Part shown: positions 10,584 through 23,234 of the stretch, one piece after another | Layout of the letters: each line of letters begins with the position of its first letter | Position numbering within the stretch: the stretch's first letter is position 1 | DNA from: Neelides folsomi | Lineage: Eukaryota; Arthropoda; Collembola; Neelipleona; Neelidae | Assembly: GCA_034687125.1 (NCBI GenBank) | Contig: JAQGBZ010000006.1 | Span: forward strand, 310,001 to 374,000 | Direction of reading: 5' to 3' | DNA length: 64,000 nucleotides | Made by a program: the position numbers and the translations under genes | The notes under the pieces: generated by a model | What the model saw: the letters and a program-made list of their open reading frames with translations, nothing else | The model's database searches: none | Told to the model about the DNA's origin: nothing

Positions 10584-13500
10584 TTAAGAGTAGAAAGTAA
10601 GAACAGGAGTTTGATTTCCTCTGACGTACAAGACAGGACAAGTGATGTCCTTTGTCATTGTTTCCAACCACGCCATGTAAAGTGGAGCTGAGACGGAGCC
10701 TTTCCTTGGAACTGGCAGAGTCCTTTAAAAAGAAAATTTAATTAAACGAAATTTTAAATTTTAATTAATTATTATTCAATCTCATTAATGAAATTGTTCA
10801 AAATTGATAATTTAATATTCAACTCTTACATGAATAAAAAGCTAGCATTTTTGGAATGTTGAGCAACGGACTCTCTAATTCTCATATGGTAATTTGTTTT
10901 AGCACGAAGAAGTCTCAGTTCTCTTTCAGTAATTCCATCTTCATCTTCGTCCCCGTCTTTGGCCAAGAAGGGTTCAATCAAGGCGTCGAAATCAGCTTGA
11001 GTGGAATCCTTAGCTTTCTCGACGACGTCAGGAACCATGATCAAATCTCCTACTTGGATTCGGAATTTTGAGAGCATACTTGCCATTCTAATTTAATAAA
11101 TTAATTTTAATAAAAAATTAAATGGATCTTATTTTGAAAGTACATTGAACCCTTTTAATATAATATTATGAAATTAATAATTTTAGTGTTTCACTTTTAG
11201 TGTTTTAAATTGTGATTATTTTTTCCTTACTTTTTTTGTTCACTCTCAAGTTCATCTTTTTTGGCAGAAATTGTGAATATCCTCAAATGACATTCAGAAA
11301 AGAGTGATCTTTGGCTTATAATGTACGGGACGAGAACTGTCAATCCACCGTCGTCGAAAAGCCACCAAACGTCAATTGTTCCAGGTCGGAAACTCGTCGT
11401 GAATTGTGTCAAATTTTCCATTGTTTTCACGTCAAGGGTTTGTCCCCCTCGTCCTTTATAAGAAATCTTTTTCTCTTCTACTTTCTTGGCTTCTTTTTTA
11501 TCCTGTTTCGTCATTTTCGGTTTTTTCTCTCCTTCCGTATCTCCTATTAAGATAAAACAATGCCAAATTAAAAAAGAATTTACTTTGTACATTATTTGAT
11601 GTATGTAAGTATTGTGAATATTATTTATCTTTATAAATTATTATATTATATTATTATATTATTGAATACCTTGAGGCATCATTGAATTTGATCTAACAAT
11701 TAAAGATTTATTGGTTAGAAGTTCATTTAGTGAATGGGATCCATCTTCTTCGACCATTGAGGAATAATCCAACCCTTCTCGTACACGAAGAATTCCAATA
11801 GACAAATGCATGTTCAAGCACTCGCTGTAAGAAAATTCAGATTAAATTATAACATTTATTTTTATAACTAAATACATAAAAGGAATGACGTGATCTAATC
11901 GTTAAATTGTTGAGAATTTGAATTAAATATAAATATACTGAATAACGTTGACGTATTCCCAAAGATCGTTATTTCCCAACTCCCAATCCGACTTGTATCC
12001 CATTAGAACCATATTGGGTCTCAATCGTCCAAGACCAACCAGCTGCATAATTGATCGACAACCATCACCCAAAGCATCTTCTTCAACAACGGAATAAAAT
12101 CCTTTGATTTTATGTTTAGCAAGCCAAGTATAGGCTTCTTTACGAAGTGCATTTCGAACCCCTTGGCTATACTCTCCCTATATGATAAACGAGTTATTTG
12201 TATATTTTAATTGAATATTACTTTAAATTGACTTAAGTTTATTAAGAGAGTCAAACCTCTAAAACATGACCGCACACGATAAGTGACATGTCTTTGGTAA
12301 TAAGACGACCAAAATCCATAAGCGGGGTTCGACTACTAGGAAACCCGCTAAGAATAAGTAGTTGAGGTCGATAAGTTTTTACCTAATAAATTCAATAGTG
12401 AAAATTTTATATATGTATTAATATTAGTTACTTGATCTATTCTGAAATAAAATTATATTATTACATGTTCTTCCACTTTAGCAAGGTCTTGAACAGATTT
12501 GAGCGCTGTATTGTACTTTTGCATTTGGAACGAAGATCCCCAATTGACTGGCGGTGCTTTGTAAGTTACGTACAAATACAATGTGATACTCACACCTTAA
12601 AACAACCATTATTAAAATCTTATAAATTTTATTAAATAAATAAGTAATATATGATAATTTAAATGGCGACTATCAATTGAGAATAAGTGTCTTAATCATA
12701 AATACTTACCGACTGTTATGAGAGCCGTGACCCAGTTCAATAAAAACATTGTCACAACTAAAATAATGGATAAAATATCAATTAGCAAAATACACATTTC
12801 ATTATTGTTAATTATTGAGTTATTTCAATTTGTCGTTAGATATTTGCTCTTCAAATTAATTATTTGGGGCATTATGGCACTTTCTGTGTCTACATCCATG
12901 AGTATTTAATACAATTATATAGTTTACAATTATCACAGTAGGTGAAAAGAAAAATCTTTTCAGAGTGCCCCAAATAATATAATGATGCAAATCATGTAAA
13001 TGATTTTATAATTTAAGATCTTTTAGCTTGATTTTTTACTTACTGCAAAGTAAACTTCCACCTAAACTGACCCAAGCACTGTAATACTTGAATGATGGAC
13101 GCCACCCTGGTGATTTAGTAATACTGGCGTGGAAAACGGAAAAGTTAATCAAGCAATATGCAGACAAGAAGAAGTTGGATAAAAGTGGAGCGATCACGTT
13201 TAACTTGGCTATAAATTTTAATAAAAACCGTCAATTTTATTCATGTTATAAATGTTTAAATAAAAATGTGCTTTACCAATGAGCAGACATCCCACAGCTA
13301 TGGAAAAGACAAGAATATAACCCCTAACGGGATCATTGTTGGCTCCGTAGCCTTTAGAAAATATGTGAATGTATGGATATAACCTGTCCTTAGCCAAAGC
13401 CTATTAAAAATATAAAAAATACAATAAAAAATATAATGCAGATTATGAATTATTATTTTATTATTCATTGGTATGAATTAAAGCCATATAAATAATCCCA

Positions 13501-16386
13501 TACTTGTAAGACTCTTGGAGCTCCAACAAGACTTGCAATAGCAGAAGAAAGAGTTGCAGCAAAACATCCCATGTAAATTAAAGGACCCCATCCGGATATC
13601 AATTCCATAATCTACAAAAATAAATTAATTGAATTTAATAAAAAATAATTATTTATCGATTTAATTTATTTAAATTATTTAAATATTAAAAATTTTAATG
13701 AGATTAAAAAATGTTGATTAAATTACTTGAGCATTATTTAATAATCCCCAATCACATTCTCTGTTATCACAATTATTGTATTCGATTAGCCCTTCGCAAT
13801 ATGCATGAGATGAATTGGCTCTGCATTCCATGGTTTGAAGGTAACTTGTAACGTTTCCATCTGCTTCTCGGTAAACGGTTCCTCCGATCATGAAGGTGTA
13901 AATGATATAAGAAACATAAGTTATTGTTATAGCTAAAAGTGTTCCTTTTGGAATGGCTGAACTTGGATCTTTCAAATCTCCAGACTATTGAAACAGATGT
14001 TTAAAATTATTTAAACTTTTAGTAAATTATCGAATCAAACTACTCAAATTGAATATTAAGTTAAATTTTATGTTAATCATTTGCCAAATTTGCGCCTGCT
14101 ACAATTCCAGTAACAGATGGGAAAAATACTCCAAAGACTGAGAAGAAGTCTTGAGGAGAATTATCATCTCCAAATCCAAATTTATACCCAGAATTGAAAT
14201 TTTCTTTGAATATTTCTCCTGAAAATATAAAATTCATTAAACATCGATACTTCATAATCCTAATATTTAATCAACAATTTATTTATTTATTCATTAAAAA
14301 TAAACTTTTTGTGTGAATTCTTATATGGTTAAAATTCTTATCTTACCGTCATATCCTGAAAATCCTTTGGCACTCTCTTCATCATTTTGTGGGCCCATGA
14401 AACTTCCTATTACAACGTCAATTTGAGCAGCAATCAAAACAAATAGCAAGAACATTTGAGTCTACAAGATTAAAATAAAAATAAGATAATACATAATATT
14501 TCTCAAACCTGATTACATATTATTAGGTAATTATAATTATATACAAAACATACCCTTGTAACCCAATCCATTCCAACAAAGGCCTAAAAAGAAAATTATA
14601 ATTAATAACCATAATTAAGTTTTCTGGATTTGTATTATAAAACATAATGACTACAAAGACATTTATACTAGAGTAAACAGATATTAGAGTAAAATATAAC
14701 AATAAATATTAAAATATCAATACTGTATCTTATTTGATTATAAATATTTAATAATACCAAAATTAAGATGCATATGACAGTGCCAACTCCAACTACTCTA
14801 ATTGAATTTAAGCCACCGTCGAGAATTGGCCCAACTTCATATTGTTTGAAAAGATCGTTCACGGATTCACAAAAACCAACAACGTGGAGAGACACAGCGA
14901 TTGAATTTGCCAGAGTGAACATCAAACCAATTGCGGCTCCAAATGCTGGGCCAAGTGATCTTGAAGTCATATAATAAATTCCGCCTAAAGTATTATAAAT
15001 AAAGACAATTTTATTTATTAGGATTAGAAAATATTATTATATTATACTCGAAAATTATTATTTAATTAACCTCCTTTTACAACTCCGTTTGTTGAAACTG
15101 CAGAAAGGGAAAAACCAGTGATGAAAGTTACAAGATTTGCCATACTGATGATAATCAATCCTTGCCCTTTATTCAATTTTACATGTAAAAAACTTATAAA
15201 AACGTTAATTTTGAGAATTAAATTCATTTATAACTTACAAACTCCAGCTTGACCCACGATCCAAGTTAACCGAAGGAACAACATGACTCCCCTTATAATA
15301 AAATTTAATTGTTATATTACAAACATTTCAATATTAATTAAAAGATACCACAAGAGCCGCATGGTTATTTATTTTAGAATTAATTATGATTTTCTTTGTA
15401 AAAATTAAATACCAAATGTTCAAAAGACATCTCATCTAAAAATAAATAAATGCAAATTTAATAACTGAACAATCATTTTGTTTGACTAACTAAGTATAGT
15501 TTATTATGGGTATGGATCTAATAAGGAAAAATATTTATGTAATTAATATAAAACTTACAAGAACTCCTTCGAGCCATGAAAACTTGATGACTTTTCCTTT
15601 AAGTTCCACAGCTTCTTCTTTTGGAATTTCTGGTGGCTAAAGATAAAAATCAGTAAAAATTAATTTAATCCATTTTAATTTTATGTAAATAATAATCACT
15701 GATTGACTGGTTCATTCCGGTTTGTTACGCCAATTGATTTACGAATGACGTTTCGCATAAATACTCGGGTTAAGGCTAGAGTTGTAAAGATAAAAGATAT
15801 CCTACACCTTAGTGGCTTTGTTCCCATTCAAACTTAATAGCCAAAACCTCAAATAGATTACAAAATTGACCCTATTATATAATAAAAATAAGATCTTGCA
15901 AACAAATGGATTAAAGTATTTTATACATCTAAAATCCTAACCTACGTTTAACCCCAGCCGGTTGTTAAAAAATAGAATAATATTAAAAATGTGAACCTTC
16001 TCTTGAACATCTTTGTCATGCAAATCTTCAATGGTTGGACGTTGAGAAACTCCGTTGCCGACCATTTCTTGATAATTGTCCAAATTTGGCAAAGCATCTG
16101 AAGTAATTTGAGCAAATGACTTGATGAATCTTGGATCATAGGTATCATATTCCCAAGCTGATATTTTCCTATTTCTTCTCCCAACTGAAGATCTTCTTCT
16201 CCTCCCAATTCCTTGTTCTTCTTCTCCCACATTAAGACGAAACACTTTGAATCGTCCTTCGGTGGTTTCTTCAGGTGGTTCTGGTTCTGGCACTGTTGGT
16301 TGAGGTGGCGGCGGTGGTGGAGGTGTTTGAGTCTCCGCGTCCAACTCAACTTCTTCATCATTTATTAGGATTTCAATATTAGGCAT
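10584..16386 (-). CDS. NKCC: Na-K-Cl cotransporter (SLC12 family), complete, 21 coding exons
   Basis: Exons 16386-15997, 15636-15559, 15435-15413, 15291-15239, 15166-15071, 14984-14758, 14583-14554, 14461-14347, 14218-14085, 13984-13727, 13611-13504, 13400-13277, 13208-13044, 12757-12710, 12595-12465, 12382-12257, 12177-11939, 11824-11670, 11543-11231, 11087-10830 and 10722-10584 join in phase to 1069 aa, the usual length. The cytosolic N-terminus has a Pro7 run (22-28), an RFKV motif at 45-48 (the RFxV dock for SPAK/OSR1 kinases) and a regulatory-threonine block ITSDALP (Thr95). The membrane domain shows [36 protein letters not shown] and [14 protein letters not shown]. The large extracellular loop in exon 10 has five cysteines and N-x-S/T sites. 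The long cytosolic C-terminus ends in the family terminus [11 protein letters not shown]. It electroneutrally imports Na, K and 2 Cl for volume and ion balance. Exons 3 (23 nt) and 7 (30 nt) are microexons. The intron after exon 9 appears to be GC-AG. Confidence 0.95.
12859..12977. mobile_element. MITE copy 2, in a cotransporter intron
   Basis: About 119 bp with the same inverted termini as the element at 7138-7259: left ATTATTTGGGGCAT, right GTGCCCCAAATAA, flanked by TA. The interior is diverged but keeps related blocks (for example TACAATTAT and a CACAGTAGGT that matches the other copy in reverse complement). It lies in the intron between exons 13 and 14 of the cotransporter and carries no gene. 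Confidence 0.7.
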
Positions 16387-19300
16387 TTTGAAATTATTTC
16401 AAGATAGCTATTAAAGACTATAAATTCGACTAATTTTTTTTCTAAATTGGATTTTATTAACGATTAAAGGAATTATTAAATGGATAGTTAAGAAATTGGT
16501 GCTATCAGATGTGTCAATCGTTTCTTGAATTATCAATTTTAGTTTGAAAATTGGAGCGTTAAAATGAACGTCCAACTTCCACACGCTCAGCCCCGAAGTG
16601 ATTCATTGAGAAATGTTGTATGGGAATAAAAAGACCTTCTTGTCAAATTTCATTGTTCTCTTTGAAGGATTATTGATTTTATTAGCTAATTATTATAAAA
16701 TCTACAAATTTGAGTGGATTAGATAAACAAATCTCTAATCTAACATACATTGAACTAAAAGGCCCGAAAAGGAATATAAAAAGTAATGCGAAGCAATTCA
16801 ATTTTTTAACTAGTAAACACATTACATTATTAAACTTACTGATATATTATTTTATACATATAGCTCATATAGGGTAATTAGTATTTCTAATACTTATGTG
16901 TAACATTTTTTATTATTGTTTTGCTTGCTTAATCAAATTATACGATGTACAAAATGAACTTTATGTTTATTAAAAAGCTATTAAATAATCTAACAAAAAC
17001 CTAACCAAAAATCTGTTATATTTTGCATATCATTTTATTAAATATGTTAAAGGGCCATTCGAGCAACAAACCAAATCTTTGTTAATTTTTATATACTCTA
17101 GTTATAGTTAATCATGATTATGATAGTCAATTGTAATACAACTCATCTTGTAATGTGTCAATGGTCAATAGTCAATTACTAATGAATGGTTTTAGATTGA
17201 ATTTTTTACCAGATGAACTCAATCGGATTTGTACATAATATTATATCATTCATTAATCATAATTCATTATCTTGTAATAATAATTATTATCACGCAATTC
17301 ATTAGGAACGTTATCATAATGATTGAAAAATATGCGAAGAATTTTAAAATTCCAGGCTTCTGGTGAACGATATGATTATTTGCAACTGTGAGATATTGAA
17401 CACAAGAATTTAAACAAGAATTAACCCGTTAACAATTTCTAGTATTCATTAAATTTTTGGATTTAATATTATTTTATATGATATAGATCGATTGTTAATT
17501 GTACGAGTATAATATTTGGTATTGGGATTTGGGATAATACTATGTATCTGTAATTCTATTTAATATTTAAATAATTTTATACAAGAATTAAAATGATAGA
17601 CACAGAACATTGTAACTCAAGATTACCTTCAATTTTCCCTAAAACTGCCAATGAATGGGCGAGTAATAAAAATGTTATGCATTTTTCATCCAATTTTATC
17701 TATTTTCTATTTATCTTTAGCGAGTTTAGGTGTTTGTAAAGCAGATGTTCATAAACTCTGGAAAATATCTTTGAGATTTTTTCTCATATTATGATTATTT
17801 GATTATCTAAAACTTTGTATGATATGTATATAATAAAGTTTAGATTAATAGCATTTATGAATAAAAAGTATGAATGAAGTGTTTCAATGTTAGCAATAAA
17901 GCGATTGAACTTTATTGGGTCTTTACTGCGAATGTAAAGTGATTTAACGTCTTTAATTCTTAAAGACTTATTTTTCTAACACAGGATAAATTACAACTTG
18001 TGTAACCAATACCATACTTATCAGTAGGTGCAAATATTGAAAATTAAATTAGATTATTTATTAGAAATGATTTTCATCAGTAAAAATAAATTTTAAGCAA
18101 TGAAAGAATGTGTGTGAATTAATAAATTAATGTTAGTTATATTTAGTGATTGGGATGCCAAACACAGCAGGAATTATTTACTTTAATTGTTTTATTATTA
18201 TTACACTGTAAATTGCAAATACATACTTATTGTGTTCTATAGGTTATACCATAAATTACATACATACTAATACATAGGTACTTTCAATAAAAATGTGTAC
18301 TTGTACGTAAATGAAAAAGATAGTACATAAATCGATTTTGAATAAAATAATTGTTATTACAAGATTAGCTTTTACAATCATTAATCGATTACTTTGTAAT
18401 GCTTATTAAAAATGACAAATATGTCAGGTTTTACATAATTGGCCTATACTCATTCATATTTAGTTCATAAATATCTAAAGAGTTAACACGTTACATAAAT
18501 TCATAGATTCACTTTCGTTTTAATTACACTTGAGTTCCAAGTATTAATCAAATCAAATGTTAATCACTCATTTAATCTCGTTATTATTCGATTTATTAGA
18601 AATGACCTATCTTATAAAATAACTCTAATATTAACCATAATTTTGTAGTATATTGTATGATATAATCTCATCCAATTGGTATTTTTTTAATTCAACAATA
18701 TTCGGAATTTCCACCAATTGATTTATCAAGCCACAAACATAACAAGATTTAAAAGCATTTTTGATTTATGAATTCATCAGACGTAAAAGAATTTATAAAA
18801 TTCATCCAATGCTTCATTGTGCTATTGTGAATGAGGATAAGGTGAGTTTGGGAGTAATGTCCAAGTCCTCTTCATCAACGAGATTAAAAAATGGTGAAAT
18901 TTCTCCTTGTTCTGGAGAAACTCAAGGCTAAACATCATTTGGATGTCTCATCTACCTGACAAGTCAAGTTTTCTTTCTTATTTTTCTCACCTCCGACCGG
19001 GAATCTTTTGATGGAAATAATAATTCACTTCGTGTCCTCGACTCGTCTTCTTTTAATGGGCCCACCTCGAATCTCTCCAACACCTCCCAGTTGGCAAAAT
19101 AAGTAATGTTGAACGGGAGCGACTGTGAAGGTTTCTTAAGTGAGTCATGTCGCCCAACACCTGAACCATCTCAATTAATATTATCCATCTTACATTTTAC
19201 ATCTATTGGACATGTATTCCCTGGGACATGAATTGTACAAAGAACTCGTTTTTAAACTCAACCTGGGTCAGGGGATTCCTCTGGGGACAACTCGCTTCTT

Positions 19301-19407
19301 GGAATTAAATTTAATACTCAAACCCACAGTTCTTGCCCCCAGTCCGCATTCTTCGTCCCGACCTTCCGCACTTGAAAAATCCAATCTTGACCTCTCACAT
19401 CTTAATC
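16387..19407. other. Upstream region of the cotransporter and of the small secreted-protein gene
   Basis: Three kilobases of A+T-rich DNA between divergent genes. The cotransporter ATG at 16386 sits in a good CAAAATG context, with several possible splice acceptors (TTAG, ATAG) within 60 bases upstream, so its 5' UTR may be spliced to a distant promoter. From about 18830 to 19400 the DNA is less A+T-rich and contains the first exon and presumably the promoter of the gene at 19408. No other exon was supported. Confidence 0.45.
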
Positions 19408-19888
19408 ATGTAAATACGTAGGGGAATTTCATCTAATTATTTTAAATTCATTCAATTTAAATATTAATAAAATTAAAAATTGGATTTTCAGGTGGAAATT
19501 CGCAGTTTTGTTGACTTTTGCCGTTGGAGCGTATGGAGCCTGCACAAATTATTACAACAATCCTCCATCGAGGGTTGTTCAGAGCAGCAGTCCACAAAGG
19601 GTTTACACAACCTACGAGTCAAATTCTTATCCAGTAAGACAAAGTGGCGGCTATGAAACGGTTCGGGAAACTTATGTGCCAAGAGAGGAAACCGTCGTGT
19701 ACAGACAACCCCAACAATCTTCAACGGTTGTGAGGGAATATTACTCCGATGGAACTCCTTACAACCCGGGTTCTTCTCATTCTTCTTCTTCTTACACTCC
19801 ACAACGGGTTTATTCCTCTGGCACGAGATGCGCAAGAAATGAACATTATTCGGATACCCAAAAGAGATGCGTCACTTACAATTATTAA
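19408..19888 (+). CDS. Small secreted Tyr/Ser/Arg-rich protein with split start codon
   Basis: The coding sequence is AT (19408-19409) joined to G...TAA (19492-19888), so the ATG itself is interrupted by an 82-base intron (donor CAT|GTAAAT, acceptor TTTTCAG). Reading from that ATG gives a classic signal peptide, MWKFAVLLTFAVGAYG, then a 116-residue mature chain, 132 aa in total. Without this splice no signal peptide is obtained, which is the main support for the model. The mature part is low-complexity, rich in Tyr, Ser, Thr, Arg and Val (repeats of the type RVYTTYES, VREYYSDG, RVYSSGT) and has three cysteines, two of them in a C-terminal RCARNEHYSDTQKRC block. It resembles cuticle or secreted matrix proteins in composition, but I recognise no named domain. 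A poly(A) signal follows at 19907. Confidence 0.75.
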
Positions 19889-19906
19889 ACATTTTTAAAT
19901 TAATGA

Positions 19907-19912
19907 AATAAA
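19907..19912 (+). terminator. Poly(A) signal of the small secreted-protein gene
   Basis: Canonical AATAAA 19 bases after the stop codon at 19886-19888. Confidence 0.6.
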
Positions 19913-22734
19913 AAATCATTTTCAAAAGTTGCGAGATTCTAACTGCTTTTTATCAATGAAGTTCATTATTGTATTATATGGCTAATTATTTTAAAATTAA
20001 AATTATTAATTAGCTCCTTTATTCATATTTAGATTTTTGCATTAAATAAACGATCATTTGATAATGGAGATATTGGGTGCTTTGTTACAATTTACAATTA
20101 TTTAAGTATTTAATTGCATTTACTGATGTTCAATATTTACTTTGTCATCGAGCGCAATGCAAATAGTGAGAGTCAATTGGGAATCAATAAGAGATTAAAT
20201 AACAGTATTGACACAAATAGGAAGGTTAATAATTGTAAATCAATCAATTGTCACCCACATTGACAACTTGTGAATGAAAAGCTGAGAGAAGAATTGTCAA
20301 CTTTCGGCATTGCCCCAAATCTCTCTCACCTATTTCCCTACTTCTCATCATCCAACTCTCTCATTAGATCAATTTGCAATTTTGCGAACTTTGCGAACTT
20401 TGCCAATTTGTTGTTCTTGCCGTTAAACGCTCCTATTTTCTCTTACGATCTTCAAATAACGATTAATCACCTAATATGCTCCTTTGACTATTTATCTTTG
20501 ATAATTCCTCATGAGAATAAATTCACAAGTGTAAGATAATTATTGTAAAACTACTGTTAATACCTGACAAAATACCTGGTACAAACTTGTGAATATCTGT
20601 AAGTACTTGTAAATAACTGGTAAATCAGGTTAATTCTGGGTTGAAACTGGATTAATCCCAGCTAATTCATTTAGTACTATCAGTGTATAAATCATAATAG
20701 CTAACTCTTAGTAATTGTACATTGATGAATTTATCAGAGTTTTAATTATGATGATAATTATTGATAATGATGAAAAATGGAGGAATATTTTGGAAATATT
20801 TATTTGTATTTTAAAGTAAAATGGACGAAAATTGGTGTGAAGATTTTGCGGAAGTGCGAGAGTTTGTGGTAAGAGGAATTTAGTGGGACGAAGGGGAGAA
20901 GAAAGGAATTCGATGGAAGTGTTGGGTGTTGGGGAGAATGTTCCTGCCCACCTGCCCGGATCAAGAACGGGAACCAGAGGCTCTTCTCCCCTTTTCCCTC
21001 CAAATACTCTTTCCCTCACAATTCCCGAGTTTTCACTCACCCGGCATTCCACTTCACACAGCTGAGGCCCCCAGATCGATCCGAAACCACAAAAGCATTT
21101 CATTTATATAGTACAAATAAACTTTTAAGCTCCTTATACCAAAACTACGCATTGAAAAACCCATATGAAATAATAAACATAAAAACAATAAATGCATAAC
21201 GATCATAATATTATTTTGTCATGTAAAAATGAATAAATTACATTGGAGTGTTTGTGACTTGAATGGGTGAATGGGTGGGAATTAACAATGGTTATAGAAA
21301 AAGTAAATTGAAGGAGATTTGAGTCATGCTGTGTCTAATTGGCGAGGGTTTAGGACCAAGTGTGCGAAATTTCCTTCCTCGCCAAATCATAATGAAATGT
21401 AACGAAGAGGAATTTGCGAGAGGGGAAGAGCGAAGCAAGTCGGAGGTTCTTTGTAAGTCAGGCGACTGTACAAGCTGAGAGCTTCCACTCCGCCCGCCCT
21501 CAGACTTTGCAAATTCACAATTCGCGAATCTCTGTGAGAGATCTTTATTGTGCTATATATAATATAAGGCAATAGGATAGGGCTAAGCGTCGACAGAGAA
21601 TTTTCCTCTCTGCTCTCTTTTCCGCAACAGTGGTTTACATTGAGAATAAGCCACCTTTACTTTTTATCTATTGCAATGCAAGTAATGTAATGTATACCTA
21701 GGTGCATCGAATGGGTCTACCATATCCTTGTAATTACCAGGAATAAGTAAAAGTATAAAGAAGGTTCATGAGTTTAGGAGTCATATAATCCAGGCGAAGA
21801 GATTGCTACTTGAAACCGCAATACAACATTCACAAGTCTGCAATTTCACACTTCCAATCTTTATGAGCTTCTAGAAAAAAAGTGGTTTATTGTTTTATAT
21901 CTTATTTATTTCAGGATTGTGAAAAAGGTGTCATATTACAAGAATAAAATTTTTTATGTTATACATATTTAGCTAAATATAAAATTTAGGGATTGAAAAA
22001 TCTTCCCTAAGGTCAAAATCCCTACAAAAAATATCCATATAGGAGGAAGCATACATGTATAAGTCATAGGTGTGGGTTAGAATCCCGATATTGAAAATCT
22101 CTCCAAGCTGAAATATCTACTGGTGAATAATCACAACATATACTCTTAATACATATTTAACAATACCACTTGGGTATTATACATATCTCAACATTAATGT
22201 TATAATAGCATTAAATTAAGCAAATTACGAGGAAGCGTGTAAAAATTGTACGTGTGCGCATAGATATACCGTGTACTATATGTTAGATGTGCAATTTCCC
22301 AGAGCAGACGATAAGGACCTTATGACCGCTTCCCTCTACTTGTTCTTTCATAGGTCAAATTCAAATAAACGTGAACAATTAATATTAAAACTAAATGTAA
22401 GGCGGATATTAGTAAAAACATCAAAATACAAAAATTGATATAATTAACCCTAATATAATATACAATGTAATGGATGGGTAATATTTGCTTAAATGTATTC
22501 TATAGTTAAGATATTTTAATTTTCTTCCTAAATGGTGTAATCCCTACAATAGATTCATAATCTTTGTCTCGTTATTTGTAAAGTGCACTACAATTAGATA
22601 TCAACTAATTGTAATTGTAAGTGATTGTGATTAAACAAGTGATTATTCTTATTCACTAATCGATATTTTTAACTATCAAGTAGGGATTTATAATAAAAGA
22701 GAGCGTGAACTGTATGGAAATTTTTGTCGGAATT
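19913..22734. other. Intergenic region with two G+C-richer islands
   Basis: About 2.8 kb. Two islands, roughly 20870-21100 and 21350-21610, are richer in G+C than their surroundings. On the minus strand a TATATAAA box lies at about 21104-21112, followed by a short open segment ending at a good donor (CCGG|GTGAGTG, about 21042). A second TATA-like run (CTATATATAATATAAG) is at about 21552. These look like promoters with a first exon, possibly a 5'-UTR exon of the cotransporter about 5 kb downstream on the same strand. That link is inference. The remainder shows nothing. Confidence 0.35.
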
Positions 22735-23234
22735 TTAACTGGATTGCTTTATTTTATTCTTTCGTTTTTTAGCTTTTGATTTTGTTTCATAGTTGTCACT
22801 TGGCTGAGATTGAGAACAAGCATCTGTAGTGGAATTCTCAGGGAAATGGATTGATTCAAGTTCTGCTAATAAAGCAGCTCTTTCTTCCTTCTTTTTCCTC
22901 CGATCAACGACAAGTTCAAGTTTTTTCCTTTGTTTTTTCGTAAGAATCCTTCCGACGGGGTCTTTGACGATTTTCATTGTTTTCCGTTTGGTCGAAGGGA
23001 GTATAAGAGGATTCGACTCATCATAGGTTCCGACTTGTTCAGCCACCTTAAAAATTTACAATTTGCCACATTAATAAAAATCCCCATTTCAGTTAAGTAA
23101 GTTTTACCATATTCCGTAAATAAATAATTTAATTGCAATATTATTTAACTTACTTCAGGAGTTTCAACTTTTGAAATTTTAACTTCCACTGGATTTCTTC
23201 CTTTCACATTAAATCTCTTCTTGTACTTCCCCAT
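22735..23234 (-). CDS. Free-standing N-terminal domain of DHX37-type RNA helicase
   Basis: Two minus-strand exons (23234-23154 and 23046-22735) give 130 aa. It starts MGKYKKRFNVKGRNP and continues with SNPLILPSTKRK, LTKKQRKKLE and a KKKEERAALLAELESI helix. This is the order and wording of the N-terminus of DHX37/Dhr1, the DEAH helicase of small-subunit ribosome assembly. The helicase core (about 1000 more residues in the family) is absent. The frame stops after a Lys-rich KAKKRKNKIKQSS tail, and I see no DEAH exons downstream on this strand. Two overlapping minus-strand AATAAA hexamers (22758-22748) lie inside the last codons, so the transcript may end right after the stop. It is either a truncated duplicate or a split-off gene. 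A donor-like CCA|GTTAAA at the stop leaves a small chance of an unseen exon. A nucleolar location is inferred. Confidence 0.65.

Noticed and set aside
19206-19421. 71-aa frame MDMYSLGHELYKEL... just upstream of the small secreted-protein gene
   Set aside because: It runs through the spliced donor at 19410 and overlaps the leader of the gene whose split ATG gives a signal peptide. No similarity, and composition is typical of chance frames.
20708-21103. 131-aa minus-strand frame MKCFCGFGSIW...
   Set aside because: The long frame runs through a strong donor and into A+T-rich DNA; only the first part might be exonic. Kept as a promoter/first-exon suggestion, not a gene.
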